This document shows positions 40,453-52,490 of a stretch of 64,000 nt of DNA, one piece after another (within the stretch, counting starts at the first letter, position 1; every line of letters starts with the position of its first letter). The stretch is from Dendrocalamus latiflorus (Eukaryota; Streptophyta; Magnoliopsida; Poales; Poaceae). Both the position numbers and the translations under genes were made by a program. The notes under the pieces are model-generated. The model was not told the DNA's origin. It was given only the letters and a program-made list of their open reading frames with translations, and made no database searches. The stretch spans positions 38,562,744-38,626,743 of the forward strand of contig CM029609.1 of NCBI GenBank assembly GCA_017311315.1, written 5' to 3'.

Positions 40453-42603
40453 TAGAGGTGGGAATTGGGCCGTGCCGTGCCGGCACGGCCCGGGCCCATC
40501 GTGCTTCGTGCCGCTTCGTGCCGTGCCGGCTCGGCCCAGTCATTTCGTCGTGCCGTGCCGTGCCGGCCCGCCTCACCTTCGGCCAGGCCCAAGCACGGCC
40601 CAAAGCCCACCGTGCCGGCGTTCGTGCCGTGCCAGCCCAAGCCCAGCCCAAAGTAACTATACACGATGAAAGCGACGGCGACAATGGTAGCGGTGGCTGC
40701 TATCTTCCTTTTTCTTGTACCCGACTTATTAAAAACCAACTTAAAATTCGATACTATTGTCTCATGTCATTCCACCTCCGAACTTGGTCATCTAGTCCAA
40801 TGGTATGCATATCTTGGTGCAAATTGAACTGTGGCGTACGTGAACATCTAGCCCATCGCCCGACAATCTAGCATAGAGTTGCCCATCTAGTCAAATAGAA
40901 AAGCTCAAGGAGAGTCATGAGTGTAGCATACTATAGCAGTCGGTGAAGGGAGCTATGTTAGAATTAGAAGCGCATGTAGTAGTAATTTGCTTACATAAAA
41001 TAAAATCACAATGGGGGTGAGCTATGTTGTCAAATTATAATATATGTTAGAATATGTTGATTTGATTGATCTTCTTCTCCAGCAATCCAACCCTACGATT
41101 TTACACAAAGAAGCAAGAAAGCCGTGAGGATGCGACTTAGGGTTCGGTGGTGGTGACCTAAGGAGGAGCAACATTGAAAATACTCATTACTTAGGGTTCC
41201 GTGAGGATGCGACTTAGGGTTCACTTTTTTCATTCATTAGATTAAGATCCAACCATTATCATCTTTCTCCTCATCTTATATATATACATACATCACACAT
41301 TGACATCTCCAAAACCTAGCTCAATCTTCAAATTTGGCATTTAAGGACTGCTCCATACAGATATACATGTCACAACGGATGTATAGGATCTTTTCGCGAT
41401 GAAATTAGAATTTACAAGGGCTAGAATAGAAAAAATCAAAATAGATAAAACCTATTCGTAAATATCAGAAAATATGAAGGACTAAATCGCAAAAATATCT
41501 AAAAACCCTAACCCTCCTTCTGTCCATCGCCGCCGCCCAGTTCACTCCCCCGATCCAGCGCCTCCCTCGGTCCCTTCTCCCCCACGCTCTCCCTGCCGCC
41601 CCTCCTCCCTCGATCTCCCCCGCCGCCCCTTCCCCGCCGCTGCCCCCTCCTCCCCCACCGCCCCCTCCTTCCCCTCCTCCCCGGCCGCCCCTCCTCCCCA
41701 GATCTCCCGCCGCCCCCTCCTCGCCCGGCCGCCCCCTCCCCCCGTCGCCCCCTTCCTCGCCCGGCCGCCCCTCCTCCCCCACCGCCCCCTCCTTCCCCTC
41801 CTCCTCCCCCTCCTCCCCAGATCTCCCTCGCCGCCCCCTCCTCGCCCGGCCGCCCCTTCCCCGCCGCCGCCCCCTCCTTCCTTCATCCCCGGCCGCCCCC
41901 TCCTCCCCAGATCTCCCTCGCCGCCCCCGGCCGCCCCCTCCTTCCCCCGCCCCCGCCTTCGCCTTCCCCCGCCGCCTCCTCCTCCTCCGCGCCCCCTTCT
42001 CCCCCGCCGCCCCACTCCTCCCCCGGTCGCCCCCATCTTCCCCCGCCGCCCCCCTCCTCCCCTGGCTTCGAGCGATGGCGACGACGACCTCGACTACAGC
42101 CACCAGCGGTGGATGGCCGGCGGCAACTGGGGCGCCGACGCGAGATGCTACCCTCGGCTCCGGCTACAGCGCTCCTCCTCCTGCGGCGAGCTCCGGTGAC
42201 CGGTGTGCCTCCTTCACCTTTACTCTCTCTTCTCTGTCTCTGCTCTGTGATGGTTGATGGATTGTGCTTGTGGGGATTGGGGAATCTGGGGATGGCCGTG
42301 GCCTGTGAGAGCTGTCGACGGGAGGGGGGACTGGGGGAGGCGCTGGCGCCGGCGTGCCTGCCGTGCCCGCGCGTGCTTCCCGTGCCCGCGCGTGCTTCCC
42401 GTGCCGTGCCGGCCCAAGCACGGCACGATCTGCCGTGCCGTGCCGTGCCGCCCACCGTGCCGGTTTGCCAGGCCCAGCCCGGCCCACCGTTCGTGCCGGG
42501 CCGGCACGGCCCGCCACGTGTCGTGCCGTGCCGTGCTTGGGCCGTGCCGGGCCAGCCGTGCTTCGGGCTGGCCCAAAAAAGCACGGCCCAAGTCCCAGCT
42601 CTA
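40453..42603. mobile_element. Non-autonomous hAT element, hAT-1
   Basis: 2151 bp, terminal inverted repeats TAGAGGTGGGAATTGGGCCG / TAGAGCTGGGACTTGGGCCG (two mismatches), flanked by the exact 8-bp TSD CTGTCGGA (40445-40452 and 42604-42611). Copy 1 of the surrounding duplication keeps a single CTGTCGGA at the same place, an intact empty site. Both subterminal regions are packed with GTGCCG/CGGCAC motifs, as expected for hAT transposase binding. No transposase is visible. The middle holds a GC-rich repetitive block and a captured-looking exon. Confidence 0.9.
41500..42230 (+). pseudogene. Captured GC-rich gene piece inside hAT-1
   Basis: CCCTAACCCTCC telobox-like start (about 41505), then about 500 bp of imperfect CCCCCTCCTCCCC/AGATCTCC/GCCGCC repeats, then a smooth frame near 42070-42200 reading GDDDLDYSHQRWMAGGNWGA before a probable splice donor. 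This looks like the 5' end of a plant gene taken up by the element. I do not recognise the protein. The long Gly/Arg-rich minus-strand frames here come from the low-complexity repeats. Confidence 0.35.
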
Positions 42604-42830
42604 CTGTCGGAGCTTGCGGCTAGCTCCAGCAATTAAACAAGTCGCCCAATTCGTTTCGTCGTTGTTTCATTTCATTTGAGCTAGCACTAAGATATATATA
42701 CTTACTCCAGTCTCATACATGCATGCATGCATGCTGTGTATAAGCAATGCACGATGAGTACGTATGTACATATATTGTACATTCATGCCGCTGTATCGCT
42801 CCTGCAGCATAGCTCCAAAACCATCTCTCG

Positions 42831-45800
42831 TTTTAATTAACTTGGCCGAGATTGATATGCAGCAGTTTTCGTACTCGACCGTGACAAACCATAGTGATTT
42901 GAGATGGAAGCTAGCTAGCTAGCTAGGGTGGATTAGTTGCTGCATGCACGTAGCTTTGAGGACAAGCGACGGATGACATGGCTAATTAATAGTGTGTTTC
43001 GGAAAAGGTACGTGATGGCGAAGTGTGTAACATGCGCTGTATAACCAAACTTCTTTGCTAGAATTGCACACCATCCATTTCATATTATAAGCCATTCCAA
43101 CTCCAGAATTGGCTTTGTTTTAAGATGCCATGGCGGAGAGACAATGCGGTTGCTATTAATTGGGGATATTCGATGGAAAGAGAGTGGTAAATTTGCCTCA
43201 AAAATAGGATCACTTGTAGCGTGAAGCAAAATTTGAATATATACCTTCGTGGCGCATAAGTGCGTGTTCTCAATAGTCAGGTCTAACCCAAGAAGAATGA
43301 AAACATCCTAGTTAGAACAAGAAAAGAACTTATCGAACGATATATGTTTCTCACTGAAAACCGTAAACATCAACCTTCAGACACAAAGTACTGTACGTGC
43401 TTAGAGGAGTATATACCTTGGCTTGGACAAAACATTTGCTATAAGTTTCTGATGTGAAATTTGCGAGATGAATTGGATCTGTCTACATGCATCTGATTCT
43501 TGTGTTCAGGTGGCACACTGTCTATCTTGGAAGAATGTGCTCTTGAGAAGTTCTCAATCCAGATGCTGTGCGTAACACGTGCATATATAGAGTAGTATTT
43601 ATATAACCAACATGGCCACGAGAGATTACTGATAAAATCCACAGGTTTGTTTGGGCCATAGAATTTTCCTTTCTAGAAATTTCATAAGATTGGATTCGGG
43701 ATTCCTATAGAAAATTTCCATATGCAGCCTTTTGGAATATAAGAGTGGCCTTAGAATTTATATAGGATTCTTTCCTTTTCTCCAAGGATTCTAAGAATTT
43801 GGACAAACCTTACGTTGAGAATTCCTTGGAGAGGTTCGATACACAAAATGTCTCTCTTCTTCTCTCCCTAAATTTCCAGCATCTTTCCTATAGAGTATCC
43901 AAACTCACTTTCTAAGAATTTTTCTCCTGTATTTTCCATTTCCTGTGTTTGAAACACTGGAATTTTTTCCAATTTCTATAAAGTTATATTATTGCCCGTA
44001 AAATTCATACGCTGCGTTTTTCCATTCCAAAGGCTTTCTTTTCTAGTTTTGTTACCCTTAGGGTCTTCAGAAATAGAAGTCAATATGAACGTTCCAATTT
44101 CTATATATAAGTCGTTTCTATCAACTACTATTATTCATTAGACACTACTTTTTCATTTTCACATGTTGTAACATATTTTGTATTTTATTATATCATAATT
44201 GCATAAGTCACATGTCGATTTGAATGTTGTAATGTCTTTCGTTGTACCATCTTTTTTACATAATGCACTACTATTTATCAGTTATTTCTATCAACCACTA
44301 TTATTCATCAGTTACAACTAAAAATCATTAGCAAAAATCAATATGATCAGCCGCTTAATCTTTTCCAATCCGATTTCTTTTTCACCCCATTAACTTTCCA
44401 TGTGGTACAGTGGAAAAGAGAGAATATGGATGGGGAGAGAATAAGAACATGAAAACTGAAAAGAATTCGGAGTCAGGCGGCGCCATTGCCCACCATGAGT
44501 GGTCGGGTCGAGCATCTGAGCGAGGTGCACAAATTTTGTTCCTGGTTCCCACTCGAAGGCACGGCTTTTCAAGAAACAAGAAAAGCGGATTTTGAGGATA
44601 AAGTGATTGGTTGAGGACGTACTTGAAGTTACCCTGGCCTCTGCTTTTGTCTTGGCTTGTGTTTCACGTTGCCAATAAGTAGGTAGCATTTTTCTATTTC
44701 TACCTTGCGTGGTGTGTGTCCAATTCATAGGTGGTGATCGGTTCGGCTGAAAAGCTCATGACTTATGGCTGAAAATACTGTAGCTGACTGAAAAAAGTAC
44801 TGTAGCTGACAGAGGCTTATTTAGCATAATTAAATTTAAAAAAATTTAAAAATATAAAAAATATGTTAGCCCATTACGTATGATACAAACAAATACGGGA
44901 AAAAAGAACCGACAAAAAAGCTCAACAAAAAGCCAAAAGTTTAGAAAAAGACGAAACTTATGAATAGTAGAAAATAAGTTATTTGTGCTGAAGGATGCAA
45001 TTTGAGCAGAGAATTCGGAACAATGATTTCTGGATGAACCATGTAGGATTTGAGAACTAATATGTAAGAGCTGTTGTGTAGTATGATGCGTTGTCTAAGA
45101 GGTGTGCTTTGACCATGCTTTTCAAAGTTTTTCTCTCCTATCTCCATCGAACAAATGTTTCCCTAAAGGATCATGTATTTGTCGTCATTTAAAGCGTGCA
45201 ATCCTATCCTGAATCATTCATGTGTTTTCAGTTCCTACAACATTTTGTTATACTTGACATTTTGTATTCATATATTTTTTTTGTGTTACCAAACAGACCA
45301 ATGTTTTAGGTTCGGCAAATAAGGAAATTACATATACAACATTTGGTTGGATTTAAGTTGAAATTCCAAGTCCTTAAAAAGGGACAAAAATAAGTCCAAG
45401 GAAGCAGCAGTCGAAACTATTGCACTAGGAGTAGAACATACGTACATACGTACGCAGTAACACCTCGATTGATCCAGTTATCTGTATTTTTTTTTGTCTG
45501 TGAATAGGTGTACGTTATAAAACTCTTGTGGGTTGCTTTGGACTACGAGGCTCCTTTCTAAAGCATAAACATAAATAAAATTTTGGTAAGGGTCTCTTTG
45601 ATTCACTGAATTCTAAAAACGTAGAAAAAACACAGAATAAAATTAAAAGACACAGAAATTTAGTAAGATTGTGTGTTTAGATCACATAAATTTTAGAGTA
45701 CATAGTAATCTCATTGCTTTTAGGGTCTATTTAAAAGTGTTATAACTTTTTAACTGGTTGTGAGAGAAATTAAAAGAGTAAAGGATACTTACGTTGAGAA

Positions 45801-45920
45801 GCTACTCTGTTCAAAACAACTCTTATAGTAACTCCTACAAACAGCTTATAGAAACACCTTAAGAAGCCACTCCATTTAAAGACCGCCTTCTAAAAACCAA
45901 ATGACAGAAGTTATTTAGTA
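42831..45920. other. Gene-free interval with MITE-like pieces
   Basis: No gene. 43640-44060 is a repeat-like A/T-rich segment beginning TTTGTTTGGGCC. 44740-44960 is the inverted relative of the insert at 29712-29990 (AAAAAAGAACCGACAAAAAA). 45595-45740 begins GGGTCTCTTTGATTC, a Tourist-like start without a matched end. Short frames are not supported. Confidence 0.5.
44740..44960. repeat. MITE-like repeat, inverted relative of 29712-29990
   Basis: Shares TTAGCCCAT and GGGAAAAAAGAACCGACAAA with the reverse complement of the earlier copy. GTAGCTGAC occurs twice near its left end. Confidence 0.5.
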
Positions 45921-45925
45921 CAGAG

Positions 45926-46119
45926 TGTCAACGATAGTGTGTACATTCTATATTTGGTGGCCAGGATACGTATAGCATGTAATCCCGTCACCTTCCATGT
46001 TTGTATCTCTTTCCCGGTTTCACCGATCCGGGCCTGATTATATTGATCGGCCAGGCACCATTTGTGCTCTGCGCTGCGCACTATCTCTCTCTCTCTCTCT
46101 CTGTTTGTTCACGTTTGCA
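45926..46119 (+). repeat. 5' LTR of copia-2
   Basis: 194 bp including a CT microsatellite at 46081-46102, longer than in the 3' LTR. Confidence 0.9.
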
Positions 46120-46131
46120 TGGTATCAGAGC
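46120..46131 (+). other. Primer-binding site of copia-2
   Basis: TGGTATCAGAGC, initiator-Met tRNA complement, directly after the 5' LTR. Confidence 0.8.
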
Positions 46132-46174
46132 ATCTTAGGCTCCTCTCAATCCTCTTCTGCTTCCGCTGCTTCCC

Positions 46175-49100
46175 ATGGCCGATCTTCCGTCCGACGAGAT
46201 GGCGCACAACGCCCCCGTTGCTCTTGCCCCTGAAGACGGTGCAGCGACCGCGCGCGCAGCACTGGCTGCCGTGGCTGCAAACGCGTCGATCGCTCCGCAC
46301 CTTGCAGCGCCCGTGCAAGGACCTCCTGCTCCTGTGGCCGCCGCCCTCAGCGTGGCAAGCGTCAAGACGCATGTGCCGGTCACCCTCGACATGAAAAATC
46401 CGAACTACACCAAGTGGAGAACCTTCTTCGTCGCCTTCCTTGGGAAGTTCAATCTTCTTCCCCACGTTCATGGCCCTGTTCCCTCCGACGTCAGCATAGG
46501 GACGTGGGCGCAAGACGACTTCGCCGTCCTCACCGCTCTCTACTGCTCCATCGCCAGCGACGTCCTCGACATCGTCATGGAGCCCGATCAGTCGGCACGC
46601 GAACTCTGGCTCGCGGTCGAAGCCGTCTTCCGCGACAACCGGGAGACAAGGATCATCTACCTGGAGACCGAGTTCCGCAGCATCAGTCAAGGCGAGATGT
46701 CAGTGACAGATTACTGTCGCCGCCTCAAAAATCTTGCCGATGCGCTGCGGGATCTAGGCGAACCGGTCTCCGATCGCACACTCGTCCTCAACATCATACG
46801 TGGACTCAGCCCACGTTTCTCCAACCAGGCCGAGCTCCTTCCGCTGCAGGTGCCCTTTCCAAGTTTTGCGAGGGCACGATCATCTCTTCTCCTTGCAGAA
46901 ATGCGACATCCTCCCAACGCTCCTGCCGGTGACGCCGCACTGCTGGCGAACTCCTCAGGATCCGGTGGCCAAGCTCCCTCCTCCGACAGCCGGGGCTCGG
47001 GTTCCACACGAGGGAGAGGCGAACGTGGCGGACGGAACGGACGTGGTGGCGGCCGAGGGCGCGGCCAGCGCAATGGCAACGGCGACACCGAACGGGCGGC
47101 TGATCGCCCAGGCGCTGAGCGCGTGGCTCCTGGAGGAGGGCCACGTCTTGCACCACCGGCAGGACCATGGATGCTGTACAACCCATGGACAGCTGCGCCT
47201 TGGGGAACAACGGCGCCACCTCAGCCGTGGACTACTGCGTGGCGTCCTGCCGGCGGGCCGGGCCTCCTTGGTCCGCGACCTGCTTACGCCCCGGCACCAC
47301 AGCACGCTTTTGCAGCTGGTTTTTCTGCCGATGGAGCCAGCCAGGCCTCGTGGGATCAAGCCGGCCTCATCAGTGCCATGAACAACTTGTCTATGCAAGC
47401 CCATGATAACGGCGGATGGGTCATGGACTCGGGAGCCACCTCTCATATGGCATCAAATGACGGTATCCTCTTCTCCTCTCGCCCCCTTGATTCAGCCACT
47501 ACAGTCACCGTCGGTAACGGCTCTTCCGTTCCTGTCTCCCGTGTCGGCCGCACCATCCTGCCTTAATCCTCTGCTCCTTTTGCTATTAATCATGTCCTTG
47601 TTGTTCCTTCGTTAATTAAAAATCTTCTTTCCGTCCGTAAATTTACTCGTGATAACAATTGTTCTATCGAGTTTGATCCCTTTGGTTTCTTTGTGAAGGA
47701 TCCACATTCGGGGACCGTGATACTTCGCTCCAATAGCGCCGGGGACCTCTACACTGTCCCTGTCGCTGCTCGTCTACACCTACTGCTCTCAGCCACCACT
47801 ACTTCCCCGGATATCTGGCATCGCCGTCTTGGACACCCTGGCCGAGACGTCCTCTACCACCTCCACAAAACCTTGCCTGTTGCCTCTTGTCATTCAGATT
47901 CCATTTCTTGTCATGCATGTCGTCTAGGCAAACATGTTAAATTACCCTTCGGTCGTTCTACTAGTGTTACCACTGCACCTTTTCAGTTACTTCATTGTGA
48001 TTTGTGGACCTCTCCGATTCTTAGTAATTCTGGCTTTCGCTATTATCTTGTCATAGTTGATGATTTTTCTTGCTATTATTGGACTTTTCCTTTGAAACTA
48101 AAATCTGATGCGTTCGACACGTTCCGGATGTTCATCTCCTATGCCCACACTCAATTCCAACTCCCACTTAAATGCTTCCAAACCGACAATGGCCGAGAGT
48201 TTCTCAACACCACCCTTCTCTCCCACCTCCACGACCACGGCATTCTCATGCGCACCTCGTGCCCCTACACCTCCCAACAAAATGGCAAAGCCGAAAGATC
48301 TATCCACACCATCAATAACGTCATTCGCTGCCTTCTTTTTCAGGCCTCCATGCCGGCTTCATATTGGGCAGAAGCTCTTTCCGCAGCCACATACCTTCTC
48401 AACCGCCGACCCTCTCAACCAATCGGTTTTGTCCCCCCTCATGAAAAACTTTTTGGTGCGCCGGCCGACCTCACCCATCTCCGCGTCTTCGGTTGTCTGT
48501 GTTATCCTAATCTCTCCGCCGTGGCCAAACACAAACTTGCCCCGCGCTCCGCCGCTTGCATTTTCCTTGGCTACCCATCCTCACAGAAGGGATATCGTTG
48601 TCTTGATCCATCTACTAACAAGGTGATTGTGTCTCGGCATGTTTTATTCGACGAAACAGTGTTCCCTTTTGCCACAGCTCAGGCGGCTTCACCTTCACCG
48701 AGCGGCCTTCAATTTCTTGATGATGATGACGCCTTCGACGGGTGTGCCGTCCCGGCGCACTGCGCGTCCTCGGCTGGGCCACCGGTGCACCCAGCCTCCT
48801 CTGCCCCTGGGCTGGCGCCCCCTGCTGGGCCCTCGGGTGCGTTTGGGCCGGTGCTTTCGCCTGGGCTGGCGTTCCCCGAGGGGCACTCTGGCACACATGG
48901 ACGGGCCTCATCGCCTGAGCCTGGAGGACTCCCGCCCACGTCGCCTGGTGGACCTGAGCTCACACCGACCGGAAGGGCCGCACTCGTGCCGGCTGGTGCG
49001 CCTGCACCCACGCCGACCTCTCCGGGACCTTGCGGTGCCGGCCTCCTGTCGCCTACACGAGGTGTATTCAGCCCACCCAGTGGGGCCGGGGCATCTCCTC

Positions 49101-50747
49101 CGGATACTTCATCGCCCTCGGCCATAGTTACTGCACCGCGCGCCACTCGGACTCTCCCTCCGGTTGCTGTGCCACGCCTAGCTACCGGGCCGCACCATAT
49201 GGTGACTCGCTCCAAAGCCGGCATCGTCAAGCCAATTGAGCGCCTTAACCTCTCTGCTACTTGTGTCACAACTTCACCCGTGCCGAGGACGTATAAGGCT
49301 GCCCTTGCCGATCCACAGTGGGCGCGTGCTATGCGCGAGGAGTACGACGCCCTCGTCCACAACAAGACGTGGTCTCTTGTGCCCCGTCCTCCCGGCGCCA
49401 ACGTCGTCTCCGGCAAGTGGATCTTCAAACACAAGTTCCACGCCGACGGGACTCTTGCTCGCCACAAGGACCGGTAGGTTGTTCGCGGCTACTCCCAGCA
49501 AGCCGGTGTTGACTATGACGAAACATTTAGTCTTGTCATCAAGTCGCCCACCATCCGCGTCGTCCTCAGCATCGCCGCCTCCAAGTCATGGCCCATCCAT
49601 CAACTTGATGTGAAGAATGCCTTCCTCCATGGCACCCTCGACGAGACGGTCTATTGCCAGCAGCCCCCTGGCTTCATCGACTCTGCTCGCCCGAACCACG
49701 TCTGCCTCCTCCAGCGCTCTCTCTACGGGCTCAAGCAGGCCCCTCGCGCGTGGTATCAGCGGTTTGCCGCTCACGCGCGCCACCTCGGCTTCACCTCCGC
49801 AGCCTCCGACACATCACTCTTCGTGTACCACCACAGCGCCGACCTCGCCTACCTGCTCCTCTACGTCGACGACATCATCCTGACGGCATCGTCTACCCGT
49901 CTCCTTCGACACCTCTCCACCAGGTTACACGACGAGTTCGCCATGACCGACCTTGGCGCGCTGCACTTCTTCCTCGGCATCTCCGTGCGGCGTACAACGG
50001 CTGGCCTTCATCTCTCACAGCGGCAGTACGCTCTCGATCTCCTCCAGCATGCAGGCATGGCCGAGTGCCATCCGATTGCGACTCCGATCAACACGAAGGC
50101 CAAGATATCTTCCTCGACTGGCGAGATGCTCCGTGACGCCACTGAGTACCGCAGCTTTGCTGGAGCGCTACAGTACCTCACTCTCACGCGGCCTGATATT
50201 CAGTATGCCGTCCAGCAAGTATGCCTTCACATGCATGCTCCGCGGGATGCCCACATGGCTCTGATCAAGCGACTCCTTCGCTACATCAAGGGCACCTTGG
50301 ACCAGGGACTCTTCCTCCAGGCGTCACCAGCTTCCTCTCTCACGGCATATACAGATGCTGACTGGGCGGGCTGCCCCGACACACGCCGCTCTACCTCAGG
50401 GTACTGTGTCTTCTTCGGCGACAACCTTGTGTCCTGGTCATCCAAACGACAGGCCACCATTTCCCGCTCCAGCGCCGAGGCCGAGTACCGTGCTGTTGCC
50501 CAGGCTGTTGCCGAGTGCTGTTGGCTGCGATAGCTCCTTGGTGAACTTCATGCTCCCCTCCGCACGGCCACCGTTGTCTTTTGCGACAATGTGAGCGCTG
50601 TCTACATGGCTGCCAACCCCGTGCAACACAAACGTACAAAGCACATCGAGATCGACATTCATTTTGTTCGAGAGAAGGTTGCTCTTGGCCAAGTCCGCGT
50701 CCTGCATGTTCCGTCATCCCATCAGTTCGCCGACATCATGACCAAAG
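46175..50747 (+). pseudogene. Copia-2 gag-pol polyprotein, three stops and split RNase H
   Basis: One frame from MADLPSDEMAHN at 46175. Gag (46175 to about 47400) has the LTR-gag fold (EFRSISQGEMSVTDYC) and an RG-rich tail (GRGERGGRNGRGGGRGRGQR) where a CCHC knuckle would be; protease VMDSGATSHMA; integrase (HRRLGH, CHACRLGKH, FQTDNGREF); a Pro/Ser-rich linker; RT with YVDDIIL; RNase H with DADWAGCPDTRRSTSG. In-frame stops: TAA 47564-47566 after the protease, TAG about 49475 in RT (in place of a Trp codon) and TAG 50531-50533 in RNase H. No frameshifts. Copia-3 cuts the frame after FADIMTK; the last residues (GLPVQLF...AGGC) continue at 58858. Confidence 0.85.
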
Positions 50748-52089
50748 TGTTGGAAATATGCCCTAGAGGCAATCATAGAGATGATGATATTTCGTTGTAT
50801 CCATGATTTAATAAATGTTCCTTGAATATTGCCTTTGTATTGATTAACAAGTATGTGACTTGTTTGTGAAACTCTTTACTTGTATGGTTATTCTAAAGTT
50901 GTCCCTAGTCGAAGTTCATATGTGGTCACACGTGAATAATGGATTAGCACATGTATCGGTTGATGACCATGTTTCACAGGTCATAGACATGGAGATGTCA
51001 AACCAATAATGTGGACACATGTTTAGAACATGGGGTTGGACCGACCCAACATGAGACATAACAATTATACTTATGGTTCTCTCTCTACACAATGTGTACG
51101 CCTTGTCCTTAGACCTGAGATTGTCGCATGTACTTGAGATGTGAATCGACCTACTTAGGGGCTATCAAACGCTGCTCCGTAACTGGGTAGTTATAAAGGT
51201 AGCTTTCGGGTTTGTCATGAAGCATGCTGCGAGGCATGGTCAGTCGAGATGGGATTTGCCCCTCTCTACCTGAGAGAGATATCTCTGGGCCCCTCGAGTG
51301 ATCGGATCCAGAAATGCATGGCCATGCTACTTAAGGTTAAGAGTTAACCTAGTAAGGGATTCCGGATCACAGGATCGAGAAAGAGTGGTCAGCTTGGAGC
51401 TCGACCAAATATCGTGAGGCAAAGGGATTGGCATGTACATAAAGTTGTGATGGTTCGTTCGATATGATCTTTATGTATGTTTAGGAGTTGGCACGTCTTG
51501 CTAGAGGCCGCTACCAACTATTGACCGAGTAGGTAAACTCGTGTCATGTCTAAACATACGTGAACCCATAGGGTCACACACTTAAGGGCTGAAGCCTAAT
51601 TCGGATTGGATCCGGGTTGGACTGGGTATTGAGTCCTAATGGGCCTCCATTCGCTGAAGCCCATTATAAGGACGTCTATAAAAGGAGGGCTAGGGCGCAC
51701 AGGGTTGGGAGAATTTTTTCGTGACCTCCTCAAACCCTGGCCGCCACCCCTCCCACGCCCTGGGCGCTCGCTCGGATCTAGTAATCCGGCGTGCGTCGCT
51801 TCCTCCCGTACGTGTGGATACCTTTTGGCGGCGCTGCATCTGTAGCGTTTGGACGAACCGCAAGAGAGGAGTTGTACGTTGGACGCCGCGACGAGGACGA
51901 GGAAGTAGTACGACTACTCTGCCCCGACGTGCTGCATCGACGTAGTACGACTACTCTGCCCCGACGTGCTGCATCAATTCCGCACCTGCGCGTCTAGTGG
52001 TAATTCCGTGATCTATAACTGCAGTGATCTTGGTTTACGGGCATAATTTTTATTAATTTGCGCTAGCGTAGCCTACCCGTAGTCCATCA
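50748..52089 (+). repeat. 5' LTR of copia-3
   Basis: TGTTGGAAATATGCC...GTAGTCCATCA. TATAAAAG at 51677-51684 is the probable promoter. A 36-base unit (ACGTAGTACGACTACTCTGC...) is doubled near 51900-51975. Confidence 0.92.
51677..51684 (+). promoter_or_regulatory. TATA box in the copia-3 5' LTR
   Basis: TATAAAAG in GACGTCTATAAAAGGAGGG; the copy in the 3' LTR is at 58445-58452. Confidence 0.65.
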
Positions 52090-52090
52090 G

Positions 52091-52103
52091 TGGTATCAGA
52101 GCC
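52091..52103 (+). other. Primer-binding site of copia-3
   Basis: TGGTATCAGAGCC, initiator-Met type, one base after the LTR. Confidence 0.85.
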
Positions 52104-52204
52104 ATTGCTGTCATGTTATAGGTTCGGGTGATTTGCATATGGCGATATGTAAGTCGTTATGATCGATGTGATCGATTGTATAGTTCTGGTAATGGATAGA
52201 TCTG

Positions 52205-52490
52205 GTTTCCGTGATCATTCTGCTAAGGTCGTGCCACAACATACCCCTACCGGTCGGTATCACCATCGGGGTAGACAGTGACACGTAAAACCGATTGCGG
52301 AATGCGAAGATCAATATGATTGGTCGAATCGGAACCTAGATTAATAATCGATATTCCGTGATTGTGCTGCTAAGGTCGTGCCACAACATACCCCTACCGG
52401 TCGGTATCACCATCGGGGTAGACAGTGACACGTAAAACCGGTTGCGGTACGCGAAGATCAATGCAAATTGGTCGAATCGGAACAATAGTC
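52205..52490 (+). repeat. Tandem 145-bp repeat with nested hairpins in the copia-3 leader
   Basis: Two copies (from about 52210 and 52355) share CTGCTAAGGTCGTGCCACAA and a block that folds: TACCCC...GGGGTA outside, TACCGGTCGGTA inside. The second copy differs slightly (ATTGTG for ATCATT, GGTTGCGG for GATTGCGG). Non-coding, between PBS and gag, where packaging or dimerisation signals of retroelement RNA usually lie. Confidence 0.7.

Larger units (their letters stand above)
40116..42830. repeat. Segmental duplication, copy 2 (interrupted by hAT-1)
   Basis: Partner of 29540-30338. Contains the 2151-bp hAT element and lacks the ~280-bp insert of copy 1. Outside the insertions the two copies align block for block. 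Confidence 0.85.

Noticed and set aside
41465..42632. Long Gly/Arg-rich minus-strand frames in hAT-1
   Set aside because: Low-complexity translation of CCTCC/GCCGCC repeats; open in several frames at once.
46109..49467. Minus-strand frames up to 252 codons opposite copia-2
   Set aside because: Antisense shadows of the gag-pol frame caused by high GC content.
51639..51997. Small frames in the copia-3 5' LTR repeated exactly at 58407-58765
   Set aside because: Identical because the LTRs are copies; no evidence of translation.
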